DNA from: JBBQFC01 sp038321615
GTDB lineage: Bacteria > Bacteroidota > Bacteroidia > Flavobacteriales_D > Cryomorphaceae
Length of the DNA stretch: 49,520 bases
Assembly: GCA_038321615.1 (NCBI GenBank)
Contig: JBBQFC010000020.1
Coordinates: 1 to 49,520 of the forward strand
Direction of reading: 5' to 3'
Both the position numbers and the translations under genes were made by a program. The notes beneath the pieces are model-generated. The model was not told the DNA's origin. It did no database searches and saw only the letters and a list, made by a program, of their open reading frames with translations. Positions 42,261 to 49,520 of this stretch are shown here, one piece after another (position 1 is the first letter of the stretch; every line of letters starts with the position of its first letter).

Positions 42261-42821
42261 ATGAAGTATCTTATAGCCGGGTTGGGTAATATCGGAACAG
42301 AATACGCCGAGACGCGCCACAATATCGGATTCAAAATAGCCGACGCACTCGCGAGTGCGTCGGCTACTCCGTTTATCACCAAGCGATATGGCGATATTGT
42401 TGAAGCAAAATTTCGCGGTCGCACTTTGGTCTTACTCAAGCCATCGACTTATATGAACCTCAGCGGAAATGCTGTGGCTTACTGGATGCAACAGGAGAAA
42501 ATCCCTGTCGATCGATTGCTGGTGGTGACCGACGATTTAGCACTTCCCTTTGGTACCCAACGCCTGCGAATGAAGGGAAGCGACGGAGGCCATAACGGGT
42601 TAAAAAGCATCGACCAAGTGCTTGGAACCACCAGTTACGCCAGATTGAGATTTGGAGTCGGTTCCGATTTTGAAAAGGGAAGACAGGTAGATTACGTGCT
42701 CGCAAATTGGAATTGGGATGAATTGAAGACGCTCCAAGAGCGCATTGACTTGGCTGTGGAAACAGTTCAGGCATTCGCCACCATAGGCGGGAGCATGGCC
42801 ATGACGAAATATAACCAATAG
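42261..42821 (+). CDS. pth: Peptidyl-tRNA hydrolase
   Basis: 186 residues. It cleaves peptidyl-tRNAs released by drop-off, recycling tRNA; usually essential. Landmarks: GLGNIGTEYAETRHNIGF with the catalytic His20 and Asn10, LLKPSTYMNLSGNAV, VVTDDLALPFG with the catalytic Asp, and GSDGGHNGLKSI. The length and alignment are normal, but codons 26-36 (IADALASASAT) are formed by a 30-base perfect palindrome at 42337-42366. Last gene of prs-rplY-pth. Confidence 0.96.
   Translation: MKYLIAGLGNIGTEYAETRHNIGFKIADALASASATPFITKRYGDIVEAKFRGRTLVLLKPSTYMNLSGNAVAYWMQQEKIPVDRLLVVTDDLALPFGTQRLRMKGSDGGHNGLKSIDQVLGTTSYARLRFGVGSDFEKGRQVDYVLANWNWDELKTLQERIDLAVETVQAFATIGGSMAMTKYNQ
42337..42366. repeat. 30-bp perfect palindrome inside pth
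   Basis: TAGCCGACGCACTCG followed directly by its reverse complement CGAGTGCGTCGGCTA. It sits in frame within codons 26-36 of pth, and the protein remains alignable without a gap. A 15-bp perfect arm is very unlikely by chance. Confidence 0.97.
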
Positions 42822-42854
42822 GCCTTCAATTAGTCAAATTGTCCACATTTGGGT

Positions 42855-43310
42855 ATGAGAGCCATTTGTTTTTTTATTCTCTTCTTCATCCTGTGCCTGG
42901 GCTCAGAGGCCCAGAATGATTCGCTGCAAATAGGAGCAATTAGAGCGATTTTTACTTCGGCTGAAGCATTCAGCCATTTTGTGCAATTAAACGACAACTT
43001 TCCAATCGAAGCTTGTGATTCTGTGGTGGTTTTCAACATCGACAACCCACCCTTTTCCAGTATGGGTTTAAACGCGGTGAAATTGGGAAATTGTGTAAAG
43101 GCGTTAACAATTACTGAGTTGTTTTTCTACGGAATTGACAGGTGGTGCGTGGTAGAATCTTTCGAGCATAGCGGTAAGTTGCTTAACATTCACATCACTC
43201 AGCGAGGAGCCTTACAAAACGGAGTGCAGTGCCTTAAACACCAATTAACGACCACATTCAGAATTAAAAAAAACGGAAAGCTGAAACTAAAAAGTGTGCG
43301 GATACACTAA
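42855..43310 (+). CDS. Small secreted protein of unknown function
   Basis: About 151 residues from ATG 42855. The signal peptide RAICFFILFFILCLGSEAQ is clear. The mature part (about 130 residues) has four to five cysteines (EACDS, LGNCVKAL, DRWCVVE, GVQCLKH) and strands at VVVFNIDNPP and LLNIHITQRG. It may be disulfide-stabilised in the periplasm. No family is recognised. It stands alone after pth and converges with glyS across 19 bases. A TTG start 6 bases earlier is possible. Confidence 0.65.
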   Translation: MRAICFFILFFILCLGSEAQNDSLQIGAIRAIFTSAEAFSHFVQLNDNFPIEACDSVVVFNIDNPPFSSMGLNAVKLGNCVKALTITELFFYGIDRWCVVESFEHSGKLLNIHITQRGALQNGVQCLKHQLTTTFRIKKNGKLKLKSVRIH

Positions 43311-43329
43311 ATCAGTCACTGAACTATCC

Positions 43330-44874
43330 TCATCTCAACCCCCTCAGCAGCCCTTCCATTCCCACTTTCGGCCGGATCTTGGAAGCGAGGTCGGCAATTG
43401 GTATCCGCTCTTGCAACATGGTGTCGCGGTCGCGGACGGTAACGCTCTCGTCCGTAAGGCTTTCGTGATCGATAGTGATGCAAAAAGGCGTCCCGATAGC
43501 ATCTTGCCGGCGGTAGCGCTTGCCGATACTGTCTTTCTCATCGTATTGGCAGTTGAAATCGAATTTCAACATATCGATAATCTCCCGCGCTTTTTCCGGT
43601 AAGTCATCCTTTTTCACCAGGGGAAGTACCGCTACTTTTATGGGCGCCATGGCGTAGGGAAGCTTAAGCACTACGCGGCTCGAGCCGTCGTCTAATAGCT
43701 CTTCGGTATAAGCAGCGCTTAGGGTGGCGAGGAAAAGGCGGTCGAGTCCTACCGAAGTTTCTACTACGTAAGGTATGTAGCTTTTTTGCTCTTCGGGATC
43801 GAAGTACTGCATCTTTTTACCGCTAAATTCCTCGTGGCTTCGCAAATCGAAATCAGTGCGCGAGTGAATGCCTTCGAGCTCCTTGAAGCCCATCGGGAAG
43901 TTAAACTCTATATCGCAAGCGGCATTGGCATAGTGAGCCAGCTTAATATGATCGTGAAAACGGTAATTTTCTATCCCCAAACCGAGCGCTTTATGCCAGG
44001 TAATTCGCGCATCTTTCCAGTAGTTATACCACTCCATCTCTGTGCCTGGCTTTACAAAATACTGCATCTCCATTTGCTCAAACTCCCGCATGCGGAATAT
44101 AAATTGACGGGCGATGATCTCATTGCGGAAAGCTTTACCGGTCTGCGCGATGCCAAAAGGGAGCTTCATGCGCGCGCTCTTTTGAACGTTTAGAAAATTC
44201 ACAAATATACCTTGAGCCGTCTCTGGTCGGAGGTAAATAACGCTCGATTCTCCGCTGACGGCGCCAAGCTCGGTTTTGAACATGAGGTTGAACTGACGCA
44301 CGTCGGTCCAGTTTCTCGACCCCGTTTCCGGGTCTGCGATGCCGAGGTCTTCAATGAGCGCCTTTACAGCAGGAAGGTCTTCGGCTTCCATGGCCGTTTT
44401 AAACCGATTTTGAATAGCATCGATTTTTTCCTGACTGCGCAATACATTTGGATTGGTCGCCCGGAACTGACTTTCGTCAAACGCATCGCCGAAGCGCTTG
44501 AAACCCTTTTCAACTTCTTTAGTGATTTTGGTTTTATACCCTTCGATATGTTCTTCGATAAGCACATCGGCGCGGTACCGTTTTTTGGAATCTTTATTGT
44601 CGATCAAGGGATCGTTGAATGCATCTACGTGGCCGGAAGCTTTCCAGGTAGTGGGGTGCATAAATATGGAAGCATCTAGACCCACAATGTTTTCGTGGAG
44701 TTTCACCATGGCCGCCCACCAGAAGGCTCGTAGGTTATTTTTAAGCTCCACGCCATACGGGCCATAATCGTAGGCGGCGCTGAGTCCGTCGTAAATCTCG
44801 CTCGATGGAAATACATATCCGTACTCTTTTGAGTGCCCGATTATCTTTTTGAGTTTATCGTCTTCTGGTTTCAT
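43330..44874 (-). CDS. glyS: Glycyl-tRNA synthetase (single-chain, dimeric type)
   Basis: 514 residues from ATG 44874. Class II synthetase of the archaeal/eukaryal-like alpha2 form, charging tRNA-Gly. Motifs: SKEYGYVFPSSEIYDGLSAA and YDYGPYGVELKNNL at the N-terminus, motif 2 FGIAQTGKAFRNEI, FRMREFEQMEMQYF, and motif 3 YVVETSVGLDRLFL. The C-terminal anticodon-binding domain contains VAVLPLVKKDDLP and GTPFCITIDHESL. The open reading extends to TTG 44898, but a -7 box at 44896-44903 makes ATG 44874 the start. Confidence 0.97.
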   Translation of the reverse strand: MKPEDDKLKKIIGHSKEYGYVFPSSEIYDGLSAAYDYGPYGVELKNNLRAFWWAAMVKLHENIVGLDASIFMHPTTWKASGHVDAFNDPLIDNKDSKKRYRADVLIEEHIEGYKTKITKEVEKGFKRFGDAFDESQFRATNPNVLRSQEKIDAIQNRFKTAMEAEDLPAVKALIEDLGIADPETGSRNWTDVRQFNLMFKTELGAVSGESSVIYLRPETAQGIFVNFLNVQKSARMKLPFGIAQTGKAFRNEIIARQFIFRMREFEQMEMQYFVKPGTEMEWYNYWKDARITWHKALGLGIENYRFHDHIKLAHYANAACDIEFNFPMGFKELEGIHSRTDFDLRSHEEFSGKKMQYFDPEEQKSYIPYVVETSVGLDRLFLATLSAAYTEELLDDGSSRVVLKLPYAMAPIKVAVLPLVKKDDLPEKAREIIDMLKFDFNCQYDEKDSIGKRYRRQDAIGTPFCITIDHESLTDESVTVRDRDTMLQERIPIADLASKIRPKVGMEGLLRGLR

Positions 44875-44895
44875 AAGTGGCGCTTTTAACGGCGG

Positions 44896-44903
44896 CAAAA
44901 GTA
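44896..44903 (-). promoter_or_regulatory. -7 box for glycyl-tRNA synthetase
   Basis: The minus strand reads TACTTTTG, an exact TAnnTTTG, 21 bases before ATG 44874. No clear -33 TTG. It excludes the longer TTG start at 44898. Confidence 0.5.
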
Positions 44904-44958
44904 AACGAATTGAGCGGATACGACTGATTATGACTTAAAATGCCCTTTAAATCTTCCG

Positions 44959-44966
44959 TACCTTTG
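44959..44966 (+). promoter_or_regulatory. -7 box immediately before the DUF3109 gene
   Basis: TACCTTTG, an exact TAnnTTTG, ends 4 bases before ATG 44971. If used, transcription would begin at or next to the start codon, giving a leaderless message. No -33 TTG is visible. Confidence 0.45.
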
Positions 44967-44970
44967 GCGC

Positions 44971-45552
44971 ATGATTCAAATTGACAATAAGCTGGTGTCC
45001 GATGAAGTCTTTGAGAAGCGATTTGTATGCGATCTTGGAGCCTGCAAAGGAGCTTGCTGTGTAGCGGGAGAGAGCGGCGCACCGTTGGAAGCCGAAGAAG
45101 TGGGGATTATCGAAGACTTGCTCGAGGAAATCAAGCCATTTATGCGTCCAGAAGGAATAGCGCGGGTCGAAGAAACGGGCGTTTTTACTATCGATACCGA
45201 TGGCGATTTTGTAACGCCCCTTGTGAACGACGAGGAATGCGCTTTTGTGCAGTTCGACGATCATGGCATTGCCAAGTGCGCTATCGAAATGGCTTATCGA
45301 GCAGGCAAGACCGATTTCCCAAAGCCCATTTCTTGCCATCTATATCCAATCCGACTGACGGAATTGAGCGATTACACGGCGGTAAATTATCACCATTGGC
45401 CTATTTGCGACCCGGCTCGGGCATGCGGGGCCCAATTAAAAGTTCCGGTTTTTCGTTTTCTGAAAGCACCAATCACACGGAAGTTTGGCAGCTCGTTTTA
45501 CGATGCGCTCTTGGCAACGGAAAAAGAGCTCTATAATAAAGAGTTGGAATAG
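44971..45552 (+). CDS. DUF3109 cysteine-cluster protein
   Basis: 193 residues. Conserved cysteines form FVCDLGACKGACCVAG near the N-terminus (four), then ECAF, KCAIEM, ISCHLYPIRL, PICDPARACG further on, a pattern like the YkgJ-type Fe-S or zinc cluster proteins. DUF3109 is frequent in Bacteroidota; its function is not established, and metal binding is inferred from the cysteines. It is a lone gene divergent from glyS. The start ATG 44971 fits the cluster position. The next gene, nrdB, is 452 bases away. Confidence 0.88.
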   Translation: MIQIDNKLVSDEVFEKRFVCDLGACKGACCVAGESGAPLEAEEVGIIEDLLEEIKPFMRPEGIARVEETGVFTIDTDGDFVTPLVNDEECAFVQFDDHGIAKCAIEMAYRAGKTDFPKPISCHLYPIRLTELSDYTAVNYHHWPICDPARACGAQLKVPVFRFLKAPITRKFGSSFYDALLATEKELYNKELE

Positions 45553-46004
45553 AGCGCTTTAAATCAATCCTTAACATCCTATTCATTTTGCGATCACTTT
45601 TAAACAACATTGGAAGCTGCGCACAGCCACTTGATTAACAAGCGTTAAGCTTGTTTCAAACCAAGTTCCGGAGTACCTTACAGTTAAAATTGTGCCAAGA
45701 TTTTGACCCATCCCTTCCATTTAGGTGGGATATGAGGAAGGCTTCCGAGCCGCTAAAGTAGGCTGCTGCTGCGATGCCGAAAGGAGGCCAGAGCCCGTGT
45801 TGAAAACTTGAACACAATGTGGATTAAAAGCGTTAGAATACGGATGGGTTTTTTTCAATTTTTGTTCCAGCCGAAACGGTATCCGAAACATCTGAAACAA
45901 CCCAGATTTTCATTGTTTGGCTGCAACATACCCTTGATAGGGGTACTGAAATCAACATTTTACATTTAGTTTAACCCTTAAAGATAAAAAGTCAACCTTT
46001 TGTC
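45553..46004. other. Long nrdB upstream region with candidate structured elements
   Basis: 452 bases without a gene. 45630-45665 is a nested hairpin (CTTG..CAAG around AACAAGC/GCTTGTT), a possible terminator for the DUF3109 gene but without a T run. 45705-45805 holds several short self-complementary segments (CCCATC/GGTGGG; GGAA/TTCC; GCC/GGC). A hairpin TACCC-TTGATA-GGGGTA lies at about 45929-45946. No TAnnTTTG promoter, NrdR box pair or known riboswitch consensus was recognised. Confidence 0.4.
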
Positions 46005-47042
46005 ATGGCAGAAATAACCCCTAAAAATTCCGAAGTCAACCTTCAAGAAGTATTACCTAAAAACATGGAAATTATTGAACCTATTCTCGCGGAGAACAAG
46101 GACCGCTTTGTACTTTTCCCGATTGCACACAACGATATCTGGAGCTTTTATAAGAAAGCTGAAGCATCGTTTTGGACAGCTGAGGAGATCGATTTAGAGA
46201 GCGACCTCATACATTGGAATGAACGCCTCAACGATGATGAGCGTCACTTTATCAAGCACGTACTCGCTTTCTTTGCTGCGAGCGATGGAATCGTAAACGA
46301 GAATCTTGCTGAGAATTTCCTCGCCGAAGTGCAATACACCGAAGCCAAATTTTTCTACGGCTTTCAAGTAATGATGGAGAACATCCACTCGGAGACTTAC
46401 TCCCTACTTATAGATACCTACATTAAGGACACCAAAGAGAAGAATCACCTTTTCAATGCAATCGACACGCTCGACTGCGTGAAGAAAAAGGCCGATTGGG
46501 CCCTTAACTGGATCGACAATGGAAACTTTGCGGAGCGTCTCGTGGCTTTTGCTGCCGTGGAAGGTATATTCTTCTCCGGGTCATTCTGCTCGATTTACTG
46601 GCTCAAGAAGCGTGGCCTCATGCCCGGCCTTAGCTTCTCAAATCAATTGATCTCCCGCGATGAAGGCCTGCATTGCGATTTTGCTTGCTTGCTTTACACC
46701 AAGCACGTGCAGAATAAATTGTCGAAAGACCGACTGCGCAAAATCATTACCGATGCCGTGGAGATCGAGAAAGAGTTTGTGACCGATGCACTTCCCGTGC
46801 GGTTGATTGGTATGAACGCCGAGCTTATGCAGCAATATATTGAGTTTGTAGCCGACCGTCTGTTGGTAGAGCTCGGCAATGAGAAAGTGTACAATGCCAC
46901 CAATCCGTTCGACTTTATGGACATGATTGGTATGGAAGGCAAGAGCAATTTCTTCGAAGTGCGTGTGGGCGAGTACCAAAAAGCCGGCGTAGCAAACTCC
47001 AACGCAGGCCAAAAAGGATTCACCACCGACGCCGAATTCTGA
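46005..47042 (+). CDS. nrdB: Class Ia ribonucleotide reductase, beta subunit
   Basis: 345 residues. It carries the diiron-tyrosyl radical for reduction of ribonucleotides. Iron ligands and radical site by comparison with eukaryotic-type R2: D67 in ESDLIHW, E125 and H128 in MMENIHSETYSLL, radical Y132, and later the EGIFFSGSF and DEGLHCDF helices supplying the remaining Glu/Glu/His. The tyrosine is present, so this is a conventional radical subunit rather than a tyrosine-less Ic type. nrdA follows 51 bases later. It has a long non-coding leader. Confidence 0.96.
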   Translation: MAEITPKNSEVNLQEVLPKNMEIIEPILAENKDRFVLFPIAHNDIWSFYKKAEASFWTAEEIDLESDLIHWNERLNDDERHFIKHVLAFFAASDGIVNENLAENFLAEVQYTEAKFFYGFQVMMENIHSETYSLLIDTYIKDTKEKNHLFNAIDTLDCVKKKADWALNWIDNGNFAERLVAFAAVEGIFFSGSFCSIYWLKKRGLMPGLSFSNQLISRDEGLHCDFACLLYTKHVQNKLSKDRLRKIITDAVEIEKEFVTDALPVRLIGMNAELMQQYIEFVADRLLVELGNEKVYNATNPFDFMDMIGMEGKSNFFEVRVGEYQKAGVANSNAGQKGFTTDAEF

Positions 47043-47093
47043 TTCCAAACCACAACATCCACTCACCGAAAACCATTAAATCCAAAATAAACT

Positions 47094-49457
47094 ATGTCAT
47101 ACGTACTCAAGCGCGATGGACGCAAAGAAGAAGTTAAATTCGACAAAGTCACCGCGCGAATTAAGAAGCTTTGCTATGGCCTGAACGCGGCTGTAGATCC
47201 CATTGAAGTTGCCAAAAAGGTAATCACCGGGATTTACGAGGGCGTTACAACATCGGAGCTCGACAACCTCGCCGCCGAAGTGGCCGCCACTAATACCATT
47301 AAACACCCCGATTACGCCCTGCTTGCCAGCCGCATAGCCGTGAGCAACTTGCACAAGAATACCAGGAAGTCCTTTTCGGAAACGATAAAGGCGCTGTATG
47401 AATACGTGGATCCAAAAACCGGCGAGAAGGCTTCGCTCATCGCGGATGACGTTTATGAGATCGTAGCGAATAATTCACAAACGCTCGACTCGAATATCAT
47501 CTACGACCGCGATTTCAGCTATGATTTCTTTGGCTTCAAGACCCTGGAGCGATCGTACTTGCTGCGCATAAATGGCGAAGTAGCCGAGCGTCCACAACAG
47601 ATGCTAATGCGAGTGGCGCTTGGTATCCACAAAACGGATATCGACTCAGCCATTGAAACGTACAATGCCATGTCGGAAGGCTGGTTTACCCACGCTACGC
47701 CCACACTTTTTAATTCGGGTACACCTAAGCCTCAAATGTCGTCGTGCTTCTTGCTCACAATGCGCGAAGACAGCATTTCGGGTATTTACGATACGCTTAA
47801 GCAATGCGCGCAGATATCGCAAAGTGCCGGCGGAATTGGACTCTCTATCCACGATATTCGCGCAAAAGGCTCTTATATCCGCGGTACCAATGGCACATCG
47901 AACGGTATTGTACCAATGCTTCGTGTGTTTAACGACACCGCCCGCTATGTAGACCAGGGTGGTGGGAAGCGCAAAGGATCATTTGCTATTTACATGGAGC
48001 CATGGCATGCCGACGTTTTCGATTTCCTCGAAATGCGCAAGAATCACGGTAAGGAAGAACTCCGGGCCCGCGATTTGTTCTACGCCCTCTGGATTCCAGA
48101 TCTTTTCATGAAACGGGTGGAAGAAAACGCTGAGTGGACATTGATGGATCCCAACGAATGTCCTGGTCTTTCCGATTGCCATGGTGAAGCATTCGACAAA
48201 CTCTACCTCAAATATGAGAAGGAAAAGCGCGGCCGTAAGACGATCAAAGCGCAGGAGCTTTGGTTTAAAATCTTAGAGTCGCAGATCGAAACCGGAAATC
48301 CTTATATGCTTTACAAGGATGCTGCAAACAGTAAGTCGAATCAACAGAATTTGGGAACGATCAAGTCGTCGAATCTCTGCACCGAGATTATTGAGTACAC
48401 GGCTCCCGATGAAACAGCAGTGTGCAATTTGGCATCTGTAGCTCTGCCGATGTTCGTTAGCGATGGGAAATTTGATCACGACCGCCTCTTTGAAGTGAGC
48501 TATCAGTTGACGCTCAACCTCAACCGCATCATCGATAATAACTATTACCCCACACCCGAAGCTCGCAATAGCAATATGCGCCACCGACCTATTGGTATCG
48601 GCGTGCAAGGACTCGCCGATGCCTTCGTTTTGATGCGATTCCCATTCGAAAGTCCAGAAGCGAAGAAACTGAACACCGAAATCTTTGAGACGATCTACTA
48701 CGCCAGTATGTCGGCCAGTAAGGACTTGGCCAAAGTAGACGGGCCATATGAGTCTTGGAAAGGTTCGCCTATCAGCAAAGGTGTATTCCAATTTGATATG
48801 TGGAATGTAAAGCCATCATCGCGATGGGAGTGGGAGGTGCTACGCGAAGAAGTGAAAAAGTTCGGCGTGCGAAATTCCCTGCTGCTCGCTCCGATGCCCA
48901 CAGCGAGTACCGCTCAGATTCTGGGCAATAACGAATGCTTTGAGCCGTACACCGCCAACATCTACACGCGTCGGGTACTCTCGGGCGAGTTTGTGGTGGT
49001 GAATAAGCACTTGCTGCGCGACTTGGTAGAACTTGGAATTTGGAACGAAGACCTTCGCAACAAACTTTTAGGTGCAAATGGTTCTGTTCAGAATATCAAT
49101 GAGATTCCAAACAATCTTAAAGAGCTGTACAAGACCGCTTGGGAGATCAGTCAAAAAACGATCATCGATATGTCGGCCGATCGGGGCGCATTCATTTGCC
49201 AATCGCAGTCGCTCAACATCTTTATGGAGAACGCCAATTTTGCGAAATTGACATCCATGCACTTCTACGGCTGGAAGAAAGGTTTGAAAACGGGTATGTA
49301 TTACCTGCGAACCAAGGCAGCGACAGAAGCTATCAAGTTTACCTTGAACAAAGCGGTAATTGAAGCTCCGGTGGAAGTAACCGCCGAAGAACACAAGGCC
49401 GCTGTGCAAGCCTGCTCCATCGAAAATGGCCCCGACTGCGAGATGTGCAGTGGATAG
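47094..49457 (+). CDS. nrdA: Class Ia ribonucleotide reductase, alpha subunit
   Basis: 787 residues. The catalytic subunit reduces NDPs to dNDPs. The N-terminal ATP-cone (about 1-90, VLKRDGRKEEVKFDKVTARI) allows dATP/ATP activity control. Active-site cysteines: MSSCFLL, the NLCTEIIEY thiyl-radical cysteine, and AVCNLASVALP; the NLCxE glutamate and asparagine are present. The C-terminus CEMCSG provides the shuttle cysteine pair, reduced by thioredoxin or glutaredoxin. It shares an operon with nrdB and ends at a strong terminator. Confidence 0.97.
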   Translation: MSYVLKRDGRKEEVKFDKVTARIKKLCYGLNAAVDPIEVAKKVITGIYEGVTTSELDNLAAEVAATNTIKHPDYALLASRIAVSNLHKNTRKSFSETIKALYEYVDPKTGEKASLIADDVYEIVANNSQTLDSNIIYDRDFSYDFFGFKTLERSYLLRINGEVAERPQQMLMRVALGIHKTDIDSAIETYNAMSEGWFTHATPTLFNSGTPKPQMSSCFLLTMREDSISGIYDTLKQCAQISQSAGGIGLSIHDIRAKGSYIRGTNGTSNGIVPMLRVFNDTARYVDQGGGKRKGSFAIYMEPWHADVFDFLEMRKNHGKEELRARDLFYALWIPDLFMKRVEENAEWTLMDPNECPGLSDCHGEAFDKLYLKYEKEKRGRKTIKAQELWFKILESQIETGNPYMLYKDAANSKSNQQNLGTIKSSNLCTEIIEYTAPDETAVCNLASVALPMFVSDGKFDHDRLFEVSYQLTLNLNRIIDNNYYPTPEARNSNMRHRPIGIGVQGLADAFVLMRFPFESPEAKKLNTEIFETIYYASMSASKDLAKVDGPYESWKGSPISKGVFQFDMWNVKPSSRWEWEVLREEVKKFGVRNSLLLAPMPTASTAQILGNNECFEPYTANIYTRRVLSGEFVVVNKHLLRDLVELGIWNEDLRNKLLGANGSVQNINEIPNNLKELYKTAWEISQKTIIDMSADRGAFICQSQSLNIFMENANFAKLTSMHFYGWKKGLKTGMYYLRTKAATEAIKFTLNKAVIEAPVEVTAEEHKAAVQACSIENGPDCEMCSG

Positions 49458-49481
49458 CCAATAGGCACGTAAATAATTATC

Positions 49482-49518
49482 AAATTCCCGAAATCGAAAG
49501 GTTTCGGGAATTTTTTTT
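49482..49518 (+). terminator. Rho-independent terminator after nrdBA
   Basis: AAATTCCCGAAA (49482-49493) pairs with TTTCGGGAATTT (49502-49513) around an 8-base loop, with a T tail to 49518. It lies 24 bases after the nrdA stop. Confidence 0.94.
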
Positions 49519-49520
49519 GG

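Noticed and set aside
45690..45830. Cobalamin riboswitch before nrdBA
   Set aside because: The expected conserved boxes (including the B12 box near GACCTGCC) are not present, although the region looks self-complementary.
45800..45830. NrdR or DnaA boxes upstream of nrdB
   Set aside because: ACACAATGTGGATTAAAA resembles half of each motif, but no second NrdR box or exact DnaA box was found.

Overview
The window looks like a chromosomal segment of a Bacteroidota bacterium, most likely a Flavobacteriales-type lineage. The evidence is a gliding/type IX secretion (T9SS) type B sorting domain at the end of the first gene, Bacteroidota-restricted families (DUF4270, DUF3109, lamin-tail surface proteins, a half-length GT5 glycogen-synthase-like protein), several TAnnTTTG -7 promoter boxes (two with a TTG at -33 spacing), and few Shine-Dalgarno sites. 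Most of it is orderly housekeeping sequence. Closer taxonomy is not attempted.

Layout. 1-4094 (minus): a giant surface protein with an IgGFc-binding-like N-terminus and T9SS C-terminus, cut by the window edge. 4095-7560: an AT-richer junkyard with two decayed transposases, a decayed conserved ORF and only two intact genes (a beta-barrel and a flavodoxin-fold reductase). 7564-16784: asd, a lamin-tail surface protein, the methionine aminotransferase / omega-amidase pair, an Ig-like lipoprotein, free methionine-R-sulfoxide reductase and ComF. 16836-25834: a coiled-coil membrane protein, a 1177-residue outer-membrane barrel, exonuclease III, a peptide-binding lipoprotein, a conserved unknown and an OmpA lipoprotein. 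25835-29556 (minus): radA, rfaE2, a flippase-like membrane protein and panC. 29685-33792 (plus): GT5-like protein, DUF4270 lipoprotein and glmS behind one clear promoter. 34518-38178: the sulfate-activation set cysN, cysD, cysC (minus) and cysQ (plus). 38189-40528 (minus): S41 protease, dCMP-type deaminase and tRNA-Leu(CAA). 40659-42821 (plus): prs, rplY and pth. Then come a small secreted protein, glycyl-tRNA synthetase, DUF3109, and nrdB-nrdA ending in a strong terminator.

The most unusual signal is a repeated architecture. At two unrelated places (17757-17977 and 34184-34520) the 3' end of a minus-strand gene is present twice. A diverged relic of its last 11-17 codons, including the stop, lies 218 or 334 bases downstream of the real end, and an array of short tandem repeats containing hairpins lies between. 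The two arrays are unrelated in sequence (2 x 62 bp identical; 3 x 64 bp plus partial units), but the arrangement is the same. It looks like small non-coding elements that insert at gene 3' ends and leave the gene intact. Two perfect palindromes add to this: 30 bp inside the pth coding sequence and 26 bp just downstream of tRNA-Leu.

All calls come from reading the sequence and from remembered family features. No database search was run.
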